Part shown: piece by piece, positions 6,998 through 13,273 of the stretch
Layout of the letters: every line of letters begins with the position of its first letter
How positions within the stretch are numbered: position 1 is the stretch's first letter
Virus record (IMG/VR): IMGVR_UViG_3300013102_000051
Span: 1 to 33,788 of that record
Reading direction: 5' to 3' (one strand)
DNA: 33,788 bases
Source: a virus
The notes under the pieces: model-generated
What the model was told of the DNA's origin: nothing
Database searches by the model: none
Seen by the model: only the letters and a program-made list of their open reading frames with translations
Position numbers and translations under genes: made by a program

Positions 6998-7088
6998 GCG
7001 GCACCTCCCATGTGAACGGCCCGCATTTTGGGCCGCACCAGCAGATGCCCCCGTCGTTCTCGTGACTCATCGCTGTCATGTCGTTCAT
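6990..7088 (-). CDS. Cys/Trp microprotein (32 aa)
   Basis: Reads MNDMTAMSHENDGG, then ICWCGPKCGPFTW. Three Cys in seven residues suggest a metal knuckle. Overlaps neighbours by four and eight bases. Confidence 0.55.
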   Translation of the reverse strand: MNDMTAMSHENDGGICWCGPKCGPFTWEVPHD

Positions 7089-7462
7089 GCGGCCAACCTC
7101 CCCATCTGGCGAATCAACACCGCATAGTCCGCGCACTCCTGCTTCGTCCACGGTTTACGATCCGGGAACCACTGATAGATCGTGGTATCCGAAACACCCA
7201 CCGTGCGAGCGGCCTCCGCAAACGAACACCCCTCATTGAGCAGGTACTCGACCATTTCGTGATCGGACGCCGGATGCTTCTGCACGTACTGCCTGTACTT
7301 GATACCAAGCCGTTTCCGCCACCGCTGAACCGTCCGGGATGTCACATCGAACCGTTCCGCAAGCTGCCGTGCACTCATGCCCGCACGTTCACAGGCAAGG
7401 AAATCGACGTCACGCTGCTCGCGCCTATGCCGTTCGAGCTCACCAAACCTTGGGTCAGTCAT
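7085..7462 (-). CDS. two-domain helix-turn-helix DNA-binding protein
   Basis: 125 residues with two HTH units. The first is MSARQLAERFDVTSRTVQRWRKRLG and the second CSFAEAARTVGVSDTTIYQWFPD, each with the expected turn and recognition helix. Resembles transposase/terminase-small-like or regulatory HTH proteins of actinophages. Start is the second of two tandem ATGs (7462), five bases after GGAGG and sharing a base with the previous stop. Confidence 0.8.
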   Translation of the reverse strand: MTDPRFGELERHRREQRDVDFLACERAGMSARQLAERFDVTSRTVQRWRKRLGIKYRQYVQKHPASDHEMVEYLLNEGCSFAEAARTVGVSDTTIYQWFPDRKPWTKQECADYAVLIRQMGRLAA

Positions 7463-7575
7463 CATCTCCTCCAAGCTTTCTGTTCAACGGGTGTCAACAC
7501 GGCCCTGCATGACGAACACAGGGATGCGTTCGGTCGCGCTTCACGCTGGACACCACACCGCGCACACGGGGCCAT
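7462..7575 (-). CDS. four-Cys zinc-ribbon microprotein (37 aa)
   Basis: CARCG and CSSC separated by 12 residues, then a helix ending TPVEQKAWRR. A clean zinc ribbon. The stop codon overlaps the ATG of the HTH gene, so the two are probably coupled. Unknown role. Confidence 0.65.
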   Translation of the reverse strand: MAPCARCGVQREARPNASLCSSCRAVLTPVEQKAWRR

Positions 7576-7579
7576 GTGA

Positions 7580-7897
7580 TTACTCATCGGTCTCTCTCCT
7601 CGTCTCGCAATACAGGCATGTCGAATCGCCCATCCACCTGTGGTTGCCGCAATCCGTGACCTCAGGCGACATCGTCACCGCACGCTGAGGTGTGTGCTGG
7701 CGTACAAGGCGTGTGATGTGACCTGGCATCAGATACTCGGTCGACTCACGCCTGTGCGTCACAACAGCCGTGTACGCCTCCTGGTAGGCGAGATGCCCGA
7801 TCGTCTCCAACCAGTCATCAATCACCAGCTGATCAACCTGCCTGTTGTCACCCAGGCTGATCTTCGCCAGCAGACGCTTCATCTCGAAACTTTTCAT
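7580..7897 (-). CDS. small replication-region protein with C-terminal zinc motif (105 aa)
   Basis: Helical N-terminus (KRLLAKISLGDNRQVDQLVIDDWLETIG), an EAYTAVVTHRRES helix and a conserved-looking MPGHITRLVRQH, then CGNHRW and CLYC, a likely zinc site. Proteins of this form often follow the replisome organizer in actinophages and are suspected helicase-loader partners; that role is inference from position. ATGA overlap with the upstream gene. Confidence 0.7.
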   Translation of the reverse strand: MKSFEMKRLLAKISLGDNRQVDQLVIDDWLETIGHLAYQEAYTAVVTHRRESTEYLMPGHITRLVRQHTPQRAVTMSPEVTDCGNHRWMGDSTCLYCETRRETDE

Positions 7898-8649
7898 GCT
7901 TCGATTTCTCCTTGCTCACCGATCGCGAGGATGGCGGCGATACGATCCGTAGGCGACGGCTTACCAGTCGCAACCGGTCTGCCCTGCCGCTGCGTATTGA
8001 ACTCAGCCGCCTTCCGCAACCAGTTCGTGAAACCCGTGTTCCAGTTCTTCAAACGCCGCTGAGTGCGGATAGCGTTGTCACGGAACCGGGACTGTTCACG
8101 GTCGACGTCGAGATGGAGGGAAGCGGCCTTATCGATATGCGTCTGGTTTGGCCGCCAGCTAGGGGGAAGAAGATCACCATGGTCGGACGCGTCAGCGTCA
8201 GACAAAGGTTCTTGTTCTTCTTCTGTCCCTATCTCTTTCCCTATCCCTATCCCTGTTGGCTCCTGTTGGGTTGTGTTCAACACCTGTTGAACACGTGCTC
8301 GCTCACGGGACTCAGCCGAAGCCCTACCGGCCCGCGATTTCTTCTCCGTCAACGCGTCACGGTCAGCCTTCGTGAACTGGTGTTCCGCGTAGTCGCGCAA
8401 CACGTACTCATCCTCGACACGCAGCATCAGAGGCCGCGTCGGATGTGATCGGAGCAGTTCGGCAAGCACATCTGGCTGCCACATGAACTCGGCATCCTCG
8501 GCCTCAATGCGACCGTCAGACTCGATCATCCGCGAGTGACCATTCGACTCAACGAACGCCCGGAACGCTGCATCAGACAGGCGCGACACCTTCGGGTGCG
8601 TCCAGAAATCAATCGGGAACGTCATGTACAACCGCTTGTCTCTGGGCAT
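7894..8649 (-). CDS. replisome organizer / replication initiation protein
   Basis: 251 residues. The N-terminal winged-helix-like part (PRDKRLYMTFPIDFWTHPKV, SDAAFRAFVE, ADVLAELL-type helices, YVLRDYAEHQ) is typical of phage replisome organizer proteins. A Lys/Arg linker and a low-complexity stretch follow, then a C-terminal region with LPPSWRPNQTHIDKA and LKNWNTGFTNWLRKA, the usual DnaD/loader-type tail. It should bind the phage origin and recruit the helicase. The linker DNA carries repeats and a palindrome that could be the origin itself, as in lambda O. Start ATG 8649 after GAGG. Confidence 0.82.
   Translation of the reverse strand: MPRDKRLYMTFPIDFWTHPKVSRLSDAAFRAFVESNGHSRMIESDGRIEAEDAEFMWQPDVLAELLRSHPTRPLMLRVEDEYVLRDYAEHQFTKADRDALTEKKSRAGRASAESRERARVQQVLNTTQQEPTGIGIGKEIGTEEEQEPLSDADASDHGDLLPPSWRPNQTHIDKAASLHLDVDREQSRFRDNAIRTQRRLKNWNTGFTNWLRKAAEFNTQRQGRPVATGKPSPTDRIAAILAIGEQGEIEA
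8227..8294. other. candidate replication origin inside the initiator gene
   Basis: A pyrimidine-rich tract with repeated CCCTAT units (about 8227-8250), two CCTGTTGG repeats ten bases apart (8252-8269) and a perfect 10-bp palindrome with arms GTGTTCAACA (8273-8282) and its complement (8285-8294). All fall in the variable linker of the replisome organizer gene, the place where lambdoid phages keep ori. Functional assignment is inference. Confidence 0.45.
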
Positions 8650-8655
8650 GGGCGC

Positions 8656-8787
8656 TCACCTCTTCTGGGCATTGGGGCAGTTTGGGTTGCCGATCGTGTA
8701 CGGGTTGCGGCACTTGCCACACACGTGCGGTCTCTCGTCATGCGCGTACGTGGTTGGGATAGCCCCAGGTGCGGTAATGAAACTCAT
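8656..8787 (-). CDS. zinc-knuckle microprotein (43 aa)
   Basis: CGKCRNPYTIGNPNC gives three clustered Cys. GGAGGGA precedes ATG 8787 by a normal distance. It lies directly upstream of the replisome organizer and its end contains that gene's ribosome-binding site. Confidence 0.65.
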   Translation of the reverse strand: MSFITAPGAIPTTYAHDERPHVCGKCRNPYTIGNPNCPNAQKR

Positions 8788-8851
8788 GCTCGGTCCCTCC
8801 TCAAACGTTGCAAAGACTTGATCGTGTAGCCGGCAGCGACAAGACGTTCAT
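8784..8851 (-). pseudogene. tiny ORF apparently broken by one base
   Basis: After the RusA stop, an ATG (8851) overlaps it as ATGA. In its own frame it encodes only 16 codons of poor quality. One frame over, a coherent 20-codon peptide RLVAAGYTIKSLQRLRRDRA ends in a TGA that overlaps the next ATG by ATGA, as real genes here do, but it has no start codon. One extra base after ATGAA would join the two. A one-base deletion, a sequencing error or frameshifting are all possible. Confidence 0.45.
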
Positions 8852-9201
8852 GCCGTCACCTTGAGCTCAAGTCGTGCACTTCCACCCGGTTCGTAGCGGA
8901 TGAGTGGTGCGCGTTTGTCCATGTACTCGGGTGTGTCATCCGGGACAATGCCAGCGTCTACCAGCCCGTCGCACATGGCTTTGAACGTCGGGTAGATGTT
9001 GTCGCTGTCCCGACGCCGCTTGTCCGCGACTACCCATGTGAGCTGCACGATGATCCTTGAGTTGGCCTTGAGCTTTGTGGCGAGTGCGTACCAGCACGTT
9101 GCTGCTCGGACCCGCTTCGTGGCTTTGGCTTTCTGCGCCCAGTGGAGGCGTTGGTTGGCGTTGAGTGGCGGTCTGGGCCAGTCGAATGTGAGCACGGTCA
9201 T
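8848..9201 (-). CDS. rusA: RusA-like Holliday junction resolvase
   Basis: 117 residues. RPPLNANQRLHWAQK at the N-terminus, VQLTWV, then RRRDSDNIYPTFKAMCDGL with the D-x-D-N metal-binding residues, and AGIVPDDTPEY, all hallmarks of RusA endonucleases, which cut four-way DNA junctions. It should process recombination intermediates with the YqaJ exonuclease and SSB encoded nearby. ATG 9201 lies five bases after AGGAG. Confidence 0.88.
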   Translation of the reverse strand: MTVLTFDWPRPPLNANQRLHWAQKAKATKRVRAATCWYALATKLKANSRIIVQLTWVVADKRRRDSDNIYPTFKAMCDGLVDAGIVPDDTPEYMDKRAPLIRYEPGGSARLELKVTA

Positions 9202-9223
9202 CGTCACTCCTGTGGGTATGGCT

Positions 9224-9254
9224 AAGGGCGCGCATCCGTGGTGGTTGCGCGCCC
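9224..9254 (-). terminator. 10-bp GC-rich hairpin before rusA
   Basis: Arms 9224-9233 (AGGGCGCGCA) and 9245-9254 with an 11-base loop, in the gap between the 9277 gene and the rusA ribosome-binding site. No U-run follows, so attenuation or mRNA end protection is as likely as termination. Confidence 0.55.
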
Positions 9255-9276
9255 TCAAGTGGTTGTGTGCGTGTTT

Positions 9277-9492
9277 TCAGGCCGCTTCGATGCCAACAAA
9301 GGCGAGAAGTGCGGCGACAGCTTCACTCCTTCGTTTCGCTTTGGATGTCACAACTCGCCCGCCATCCCGGATGGCCATCCACATGCGCGAGGTTCGGGGC
9401 GCGCGTTGGACCCAACCGACGAGCGTGATCCTGCCCGTGTCGTACTCGGCCTGAACTTTGCCATCCCGAGACACGGTGACTTTCGCTTTCAT
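9277..9492 (-). CDS. small basic hypothetical protein (71 aa)
   Basis: Begins MKAKVTVSRDGKVQAEY with an alternating beta pattern and ends in a helix (SEAVAALLAFVGIEAA); many Lys/Arg. Possibly a small nucleic-acid-binding beta-beta-alpha protein. ATGA overlap with the upstream gene. Not recognised. Confidence 0.65.
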   Translation of the reverse strand: MKAKVTVSRDGKVQAEYDTGRITLVGWVQRAPRTSRMWMAIRDGGRVVTSKAKRRSEAVAALLAFVGIEAA

Positions 9493-10064
9493 GGCCTACT
9501 GCTTTCGTGTAGTTGTGCACGTTTCTGTTCGATGGCAGCCGCAACGTCCGCGTGGATGCCGAGTGTGTGTGCGTAGGTTTCGATGCCGTCGAGTTTGGTG
9601 GTGTCGGTTGCATCGTTGATCGCTGTCAGTGCGGCAGTGATCTTCGCAGGGTCCACAGCGGGTGCATCGACTGTGAGCGGCAGCACTTTCCATGGCTTGG
9701 GTGCTCGACCACGACCGGATGCGCGGATGGGCACTGACTGTTCGCCGTCGATGTTCGATAGGTGACTTACCCTCACGCCACCGACGCGATCTTTGCCGAA
9801 CATCACATCAGGGTCGTTGTAGAGGGTGACCTTGCGCCCGACCCACTGTTTGGCGTCTGCACCCCAACAACGGGCGAGGACGTCGAGCATGCCCTTGCTA
9901 GGTCGCCACACACGCGGGAAGCCTTCGAGTGCGATCTCGGCTACCGTCTTGCCATCACGAAGCGCTAGGCGGCCTCCTGCGGCGATGGTGAACGTGCGCG
10001 GCGTGACGAGTTCGATGGCATCGAGTTGGTCACTGTTCGGCGCGAGAGCGTCAGTGATATCCAT
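9489..10064 (-). CDS. conserved recombination-associated protein (191 aa)
   Basis: Begins MDITDALAPNSDQLDAIELV and carries FPRVWRPSKGMLDVLARCWG, WVGRKVTLYNDP and GGVRVSHLSNID, a combination that recurs in many actinophages beside a YqaJ/RecE-type exonuclease. No biochemical role is known to me. Position suggests an annealing or exonuclease-partner function; I do not see RecT or Erf motifs. Start ATG 10064 after CGGAG, sharing a base with the upstream stop. Confidence 0.78.
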   Translation of the reverse strand: MDITDALAPNSDQLDAIELVTPRTFTIAAGGRLALRDGKTVAEIALEGFPRVWRPSKGMLDVLARCWGADAKQWVGRKVTLYNDPDVMFGKDRVGGVRVSHLSNIDGEQSVPIRASGRGRAPKPWKVLPLTVDAPAVDPAKITAALTAINDATDTTKLDGIETYAHTLGIHADVAAAIEQKRAQLHESSRP

Positions 10065-10228
10065 TAGGTACTCCGGATCTCTGATCGGATGGGAAATTCG
10101 GGTGCGGTGTTGTGCGCCGACTCCGAGTGGATGATGTGGCGGTACTCAGCAATCGGCACTCCGCCTTCCCAGAACTGGGCTCCGGACTCAGAGCCGCATT
10201 TGCATGTGACTACTGCGCGACTCGCCAT
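10064..10228 (-). CDS. small protein with CxC motif (54 aa)
   Basis: Begins MASRAVVTCKCGSESG and has a His-containing middle (EYRHIIHSES). Overlaps both the exonuclease and the 9489 gene by one or two bases, so it is tightly coupled to the recombination pair. Unknown function. Confidence 0.65.
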   Translation of the reverse strand: MASRAVVTCKCGSESGAQFWEGGVPIAEYRHIIHSESAHNTAPEFPIRSEIRST

Positions 10229-10905
10229 CAGAACCGGATCTCCTCGTATTCGGGGCGCCGTTCGGTGGCGGGTAGACCTGCCGTGGCGGCGGTGAAGTTG
10301 TTGACGATGTTGGTGACGTTTCGCTCGAACTCGTTTGCGGCAAGTGAGATGGCATCGAACCATCGCTGGTCGGGGCGTACTCGGTATACCCAGAGCGGGA
10401 GCCCTGCCGAGTAGGAGATGTAGTCGCACCATTCGCGACCCGTGATGAACATGCCCGCCATCATCTGCGCCATGTTCTCGAGCGGCGGCAGACCTTTGAG
10501 TACGGTCTTGAGGTGTTCCTTGGGCTTCCGACTCTTGATCTCGATGAGACCTGCGGGGCCAACTAGTCCGTCGGGAGAGTAGCCGAGCTTGTATCCGCCC
10601 GTGTCAAAGGTGATGAACCCGACCTCATCGACAGGTGCGAAGGCTTGACGGTATGCCTCGCGTGCGTAGGGCTCGTCGTCTGTCCCGCGCTGCATGTCCG
10701 CGGTGGGGTGTACGTAGTCGACGTGTCCGGTGATTCGTTCGGCGGCGAGTGTCATGGTGAGCCCGCGTGACGTTTCATTGTCGGCGACTATGAGTGTTGA
10801 CGGGGTGATGAGTTTGCCGATGGTGGATGCGGTGAGTAGACCACATCTCGCATCCAGCCACTCGGGGCTTCCTTGCTCCAGTTCGGCGTACGTGGTGAGT
10901 GTCAT
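10228..10905 (-). CDS. YqaJ/lambda-exonuclease-family recombination nuclease
   Basis: 225 residues. QGSPEWLDARCGLLTAS near residue 11, RGTDDEPYAREAY near 73, then SPDG (D112) and IEIKSRKP (E122, K124), the PD-(D/E)XK core of the YqaJ viral recombinase family. It should digest one strand of duplex DNA 5' to 3' and hand the product to an annealing protein. The start ATG 10905 overlaps the small upstream gene by four bases; the longer reading is frame shadow. Confidence 0.88.
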   Translation of the reverse strand: MTLTTYAELEQGSPEWLDARCGLLTASTIGKLITPSTLIVADNETSRGLTMTLAAERITGHVDYVHPTADMQRGTDDEPYAREAYRQAFAPVDEVGFITFDTGGYKLGYSPDGLVGPAGLIEIKSRKPKEHLKTVLKGLPPLENMAQMMAGMFITGREWCDYISYSAGLPLWVYRVRPDQRWFDAISLAANEFERNVTNIVNNFTAATAGLPATERRPEYEEIRF

Positions 10906-11072
10906 ACGAATTCCAATCCGACGATGCCGAGGTTGTTGTATCTGGCTTCGACGTGTGCTTCTCTGAGTGCGTCTTTCCAGTAGTGGCGTGGGTAGATGGC
11001 GAGGACGTATTCGCCGCGTTTGACGAGCCAGCACCCGGATTCGGAGTGTTCGACTCTGATGCGTGAACTCAT
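10902..11072 (-). CDS. small hypothetical protein (56 aa)
   Basis: Reads MSSRIRVEHSESGCWLVKRG, then YVLAIYPRHYWKDALREAH, a beta-beta-alpha layout. Overlaps by four bases on each side, immediately upstream of the exonuclease. No family recognised. Confidence 0.65.
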   Translation of the reverse strand: MSSRIRVEHSESGCWLVKRGEYVLAIYPRHYWKDALREAHVEARYNNLGIVGLEFV

Positions 11073-11239
11073 TGCGTCCAACCTCCTTCTTCTTCGAGTC
11101 TCAAAGTGCGGACAATGGATTCCCAGTAGCGGACGTGGGATTGTGCGAGTGCGATGACTGAACTGATGCCGGTGTGTTCGGCTTTGATTAGGTATGCGCG
11201 TTCTTGTGAGAGTCGCGTCTCAGCCTCGTCAAGACTCAT
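11069..11239 (-). CDS. helical hypothetical protein (56 aa)
   Basis: MSLDEAETRLSQERAYLIKA followed by a second helix through WESIVRTLRLEEE; likely a short helical hairpin or coiled coil. ATG 11239 overlaps the upstream stop by 11 bases (ATGAGTCTTGA). Confidence 0.65.
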   Translation of the reverse strand: MSLDEAETRLSQERAYLIKAEHTGISSVIALAQSHVRYWESIVRTLRLEEEGGWTQ

Positions 11240-11549
11240 GAGCGACGCCAATGCGACTCAGATACCAGCGCGCACGTTCACCTTCGAGGGTGTCCGTGTC
11301 GACCAACTCGCGCGCCCACTCGTAATACTCATCACGGCTAACACCTTCGTCCGGGTACCCAGCCCATCGAAATACGGCGCCACCTAGTGTCGAGCACTCC
11401 ACACATTGCACCCAGTCGTAAATGCGACCGTCGTAGACATATGTGTCCCGCGTGTACATTTCTCCCGGCTGGATTGCGGTTGCGTTGCAGGTCTGGCATC
11501 CGTGTGCTTTTCGAGCGATCACATCTTTCGTCTTGAGAAGGTCAGGCAT
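11229..11549 (-). CDS. zinc-ribbon protein (106 aa)
   Basis: CQTC near residue 18 and CVEC near 49 bracket a beta region (GEMYTRDTYVYDGRIYDWVQ), forming a zinc ribbon; the rest is a Trp/Glu-rich helix. This layout is common among unnamed actinophage proteins. AGGAG precedes ATG 11549 by eight bases. Confidence 0.72.
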   Translation of the reverse strand: MPDLLKTKDVIARKAHGCQTCNATAIQPGEMYTRDTYVYDGRIYDWVQCVECSTLGGAVFRWAGYPDEGVSRDEYYEWARELVDTDTLEGERARWYLSRIGVAHES

Positions 11550-11718
11550 CGTTGCATCTCCTCGCATTGGTTCCGCGGCATGTCCAGCAGACGCCGACGA
11601 ATCCTGTGAAAACGAACCCCGCAAGCCAGACGCTTGCGGGGTTACCGTTTGGCGTGTTCGCTAGCATGAGTAGCGATGTGGCCGTGAATATGAACAGGGC
11701 ATACCGTGCGGCAATCAC
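11542..11718 (-). CDS. two-span membrane protein (58 aa)
   Basis: GTG 11718 lies five bases after AAGGAG and overlaps the upstream stop (GTGA). Hydrophobic stretches at about 2-20 and 30-46 are followed by CWTC and a basic tail. Overlaps the zinc-ribbon gene by eight bases. Confidence 0.65.
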   Translation of the reverse strand: MIAARYALFIFTATSLLMLANTPNGNPASVWLAGFVFTGFVGVCWTCRGTNARRCNDA

Positions 11719-11867
11719 GACGGCTCCTTGTCAAGGAATCTGACCGGGTGTCCGAGTGTTTTGGATATGTCGTCCCACATGTCGGCGAGGCTGAACATCC
11801 ATACTTTGTATTCGGGGTATCCGGCTGCGAGTGCACGGAAGATTGCGTCATCAGGCTTAGGCATCAT
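11715..11867 (-). CDS. small hypothetical protein (49-50 aa)
   Basis: MMPKPDDAIFRALAAGYPEY, then a helix with Trp/Asp (ADMWDDISKTL). AAAGGAG lies four bases before the first ATG (11867) and seven before the second (11864); the second has the better spacing. Ends in a four-base GTGA overlap. Confidence 0.6.
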   Translation of the reverse strand: MMPKPDDAIFRALAAGYPEYKVWMFSLADMWDDISKTLGHPVRFLDKEPS

Positions 11868-11879
11868 CCGACTCCTTTG

Positions 11880-11999
11880 TCAGTAACAAGCTCGGCAAGT
11901 GCAGTGGGTGACCACGTACGGTCTGTAGTGGCATTTGTTGAATGGTTCATGTGCAGGAGCGCCCGGAATCAGACACGTGGCACATGGCTCATTGGTCAT
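11880..11999 (-). CDS. Cys-rich microprotein (39 aa)
   Basis: CATC near the start and CHY...HCTCRACY at the end, six Cys in all, consistent with a compact zinc fold. AAAGGAG is seven bases from ATG 11999. The other-frame 28-codon ORF inside it is treated as a shadow. Confidence 0.65.
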   Translation of the reverse strand: MTNEPCATCLIPGAPAHEPFNKCHYRPYVVTHCTCRACY

Positions 12000-12106
12000 C
12001 GGTGGACTCCTTTGTTCATTGCGCGTTGGTATGCGAGCGTCCCAACAACCACACCCGCATCACGAAGACGACGATCACGGCGACGACGACACAAAAAAGC
12101 GAACAT
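11996..12106 (-). CDS. small basic protein (36 aa)
   Basis: MFAFLCRRRRDRRLRDAG, then a hydrophobic VVVGTLAYQ. Start shares a base with the upstream stop (TGATG) and its end overlaps the next ATG by four bases. A hydrophobic peptide in another frame (VIVVFVMRVWLLG) lies at the same place and cannot be wholly excluded as the real product. Confidence 0.45.
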   Translation of the reverse strand: MFAFLCRRRRDRRLRDAGVVVGTLAYQRAMNKGVHR

Positions 12107-12462
12107 CAGGCGTCCCAACCGAACTCGCGCCGCAATGAAGCGATGCCGGTTAGGCCATCGAACTCGTCACGGGTTATCTCGCGCCTACCTGTCACCTCGC
12201 GGTACAGGGTGGAGAGATGAGACATCAGATCGCAGTGATCGTGATGGTGTTCTCGGCGTAGCGAATCTGCGCCACACGTACAAGTGATAGCCCTCATTCC
12301 AAGCTCCACATAGAAGAATGACGGTCTCTCGTCTAGCCGCACGATCGCCCCGGTAGTCTCGCCGTAGCGGTCATGTATGACGTGTTTTACTACTCCACGT
12401 TCACCAGTAACGTGCGTGATCACACCCGGCGATGCGAACATTGCTTGCGCCTCGCGTTCCAT
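12106..12462 (-). CDS. hypothetical protein with Cys/His cluster (118 aa)
   Basis: A beta-rich first half (GVITHVTGERGVVKHVIHD, then VRLDERPSFFYVELG) is followed by CTCGADSLRREHHHDHC, a likely metal site, and a helical end. Start ATG 12462 has AAGGAG eight bases upstream; an in-frame GTG lies inside that site. The first beta half resembles small SH3-like or KOW-like folds, only loosely. Confidence 0.65.
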   Translation of the reverse strand: MEREAQAMFASPGVITHVTGERGVVKHVIHDRYGETTGAIVRLDERPSFFYVELGMRAITCTCGADSLRREHHHDHCDLMSHLSTLYREVTGRREITRDEFDGLTGIASLRREFGWDA

Positions 12463-12499
12463 GTCGTTCACTCCTTCGTGTCATCACCAAAAACGTTTG

Positions 12500-12615
12500 T
12501 GGGAGGCCGGTTCCCATGTCCGGCCTCCCAACGCGTGGCCCCAGACCACGCAACCCGCGAACCCCAGAACGCGGGTTTAGTGCCCGTGCGCCGATCTGTG
12601 AGCGCACGCACGGGC
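12500..12615 (-). other. array of three to four GC-rich hairpins in a non-coding gap
   Basis: Between the genes at 12462 and 12623. Hairpins are: 12500-12530 (11 bp), 12534-12550 (5 bp), 12552-12577 (8 bp) and 12582-12615 (9 bp). The middle two share the loop CCCCAGA. On the minus strand the series ends with a T5 tract at about 12489-12493. It could be stacked terminators/attenuators or a structured RNA leader for the downstream genes. Confidence 0.55.
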
Positions 12616-12622
12616 CGGAAGT

Positions 12623-12796
12623 TCACATCCGAGCGATGATCGCCCGCTCGTTCTCGCGCTCTGCTGCCCGGTAATCGTTCAGCGCTACCCACAGCGCCCA
12701 CTCATCGGTATTGAGGACAGGTCGATCACCCTGACTTCGCGCCCAGATCTTCGCGGCCTCGATAACGAGCTGCGCCTTCTCCTCTACGTTCGCCAT
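12623..12796 (-). CDS. helical hypothetical protein (57 aa)
   Basis: MANVEEKAQLVIEAAKIWAR, then DEWALWVALNDYRAAEREN, two amphipathic helices with Trp. AAGGAG is five bases before ATG 12796. Followed by the hairpin array. Not recognised. Confidence 0.65.
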   Translation of the reverse strand: MANVEEKAQLVIEAAKIWARSQGDRPVLNTDEWALWVALNDYRAAERENERAIIARM

Positions 12797-12969
12797 CTCT
12801 TCTCCTTCGAGTGCAGTACTTCTGCGTGGGTGTCAGTGACTCGAACACTGATGTATGCCATCCACCCGCCAGGCCCTCCATCCACCCGCATATGCACCAG
12901 CCGAAGCGCACGAGAAGTTCTGAACCGGTGACCGCCACCCAAGAGGGAAGCCTGGTCTCGTTTAATCAC
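12784..12969 (-). CDS. possible small protein (61 aa, weak)
   Basis: GTG 12969 to a stop overlapping the next gene by 13 bases. The second half, GGWMAYISVRVTDTHAEV, looks like a real beta sheet; the first half is basic. No good ribosome-binding site; an internal ATG at 12891 gives a 35-residue alternative. The DNA has a 12-bp direct repeat (CCATCCACCCGC on the plus strand at 12858 and 12878). Confidence 0.35.
   Translation of the reverse strand: MIKRDQASLLGGGHRFRTSRALRLVHMRVDGGPGGWMAYISVRVTDTHAEVLHSKEKRWRT
12858..12889. repeat. 12-bp direct repeat, 20-bp period
   Basis: CCATCCACCCGC occurs at 12858-12869 and again at 12878-12889. It lies within a weak ORF, upstream of the next early gene. 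Two copies only, so binding-site status is uncertain. Confidence 0.45.
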
Positions 12970-13018
12970 CGGCCCGTGAGAGCCTTAAAACTCCACACCC
13001 CTTGACCAGTCACCCTCA

Positions 13019-13189
13019 CTAAAGGCAGTCGATCCTGAGCATGTTGTGTAGCGTGTGCATCGTCGCGGTGGGGATTGGGCCGGGGACTGAGTAATCCATC
13101 GGTACTGAAAACGCCTCGTATGTCTCACGACAATCGGGTTCAGCATCCCGCTCGTTGGGCGGGAATCCCCCACCGTTTCGAACGCACAC
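13019..13189 (-). CDS. possible small protein (56 aa) with a GTG start
   Basis: GTG 13189 overlaps a TAG stop of an upstream open frame (TAGTG). The product, starting VCVRNGGGFPPNERDAEPDC and ending MHTLHNMLRIDCL, has protein-like composition with paired Cys, and the competing frames are poor. No ribosome-binding site is visible. Probably a real or recently degraded gene. Confidence 0.45.
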   Translation of the reverse strand: MCVRNGGGFPPNERDAEPDCRETYEAFSVPMDYSVPGPIPTATMHTLHNMLRIDCL

Positions 13190-13273
13190 TATGTAGTTGC
13201 GGCGACCTGTTTCCGGGTACGCCTCGTAGCGCTACCAACAGCGAGTCGGTAGAGCCGGATCAGATAACGGGGA
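13190..13273 (-). other. coding-like frame without a start codon
   Basis: Between the 13274 stop and the GTG at 13189 one frame reads PADPRYLIRLYRLAVGSATR and ends in the TAG coupled to the next GTG. It has no ATG, GTG or TTG, only CTG. It may be a truncated gene or use an unusual start; no other gene is seen here. Confidence 0.35.

Noticed and set aside
8220-8260. CCCTAT repeats considered as a CRISPR-like array
   Set aside because: Units are too short, without spacers, and lie inside a coding gene; better seen as origin iterons.
10906-11034. N-terminal extension of the YqaJ nuclease
   Set aside because: Arg-rich frame shadow of the 10902-11072 gene; family homology begins at the later ATG.
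11864-11950. 28-codon ORF beginning MNHSTNATTD
   Set aside because: Mostly inside the Cys-rich 11880-11999 gene in another frame, without a ribosome-binding site.
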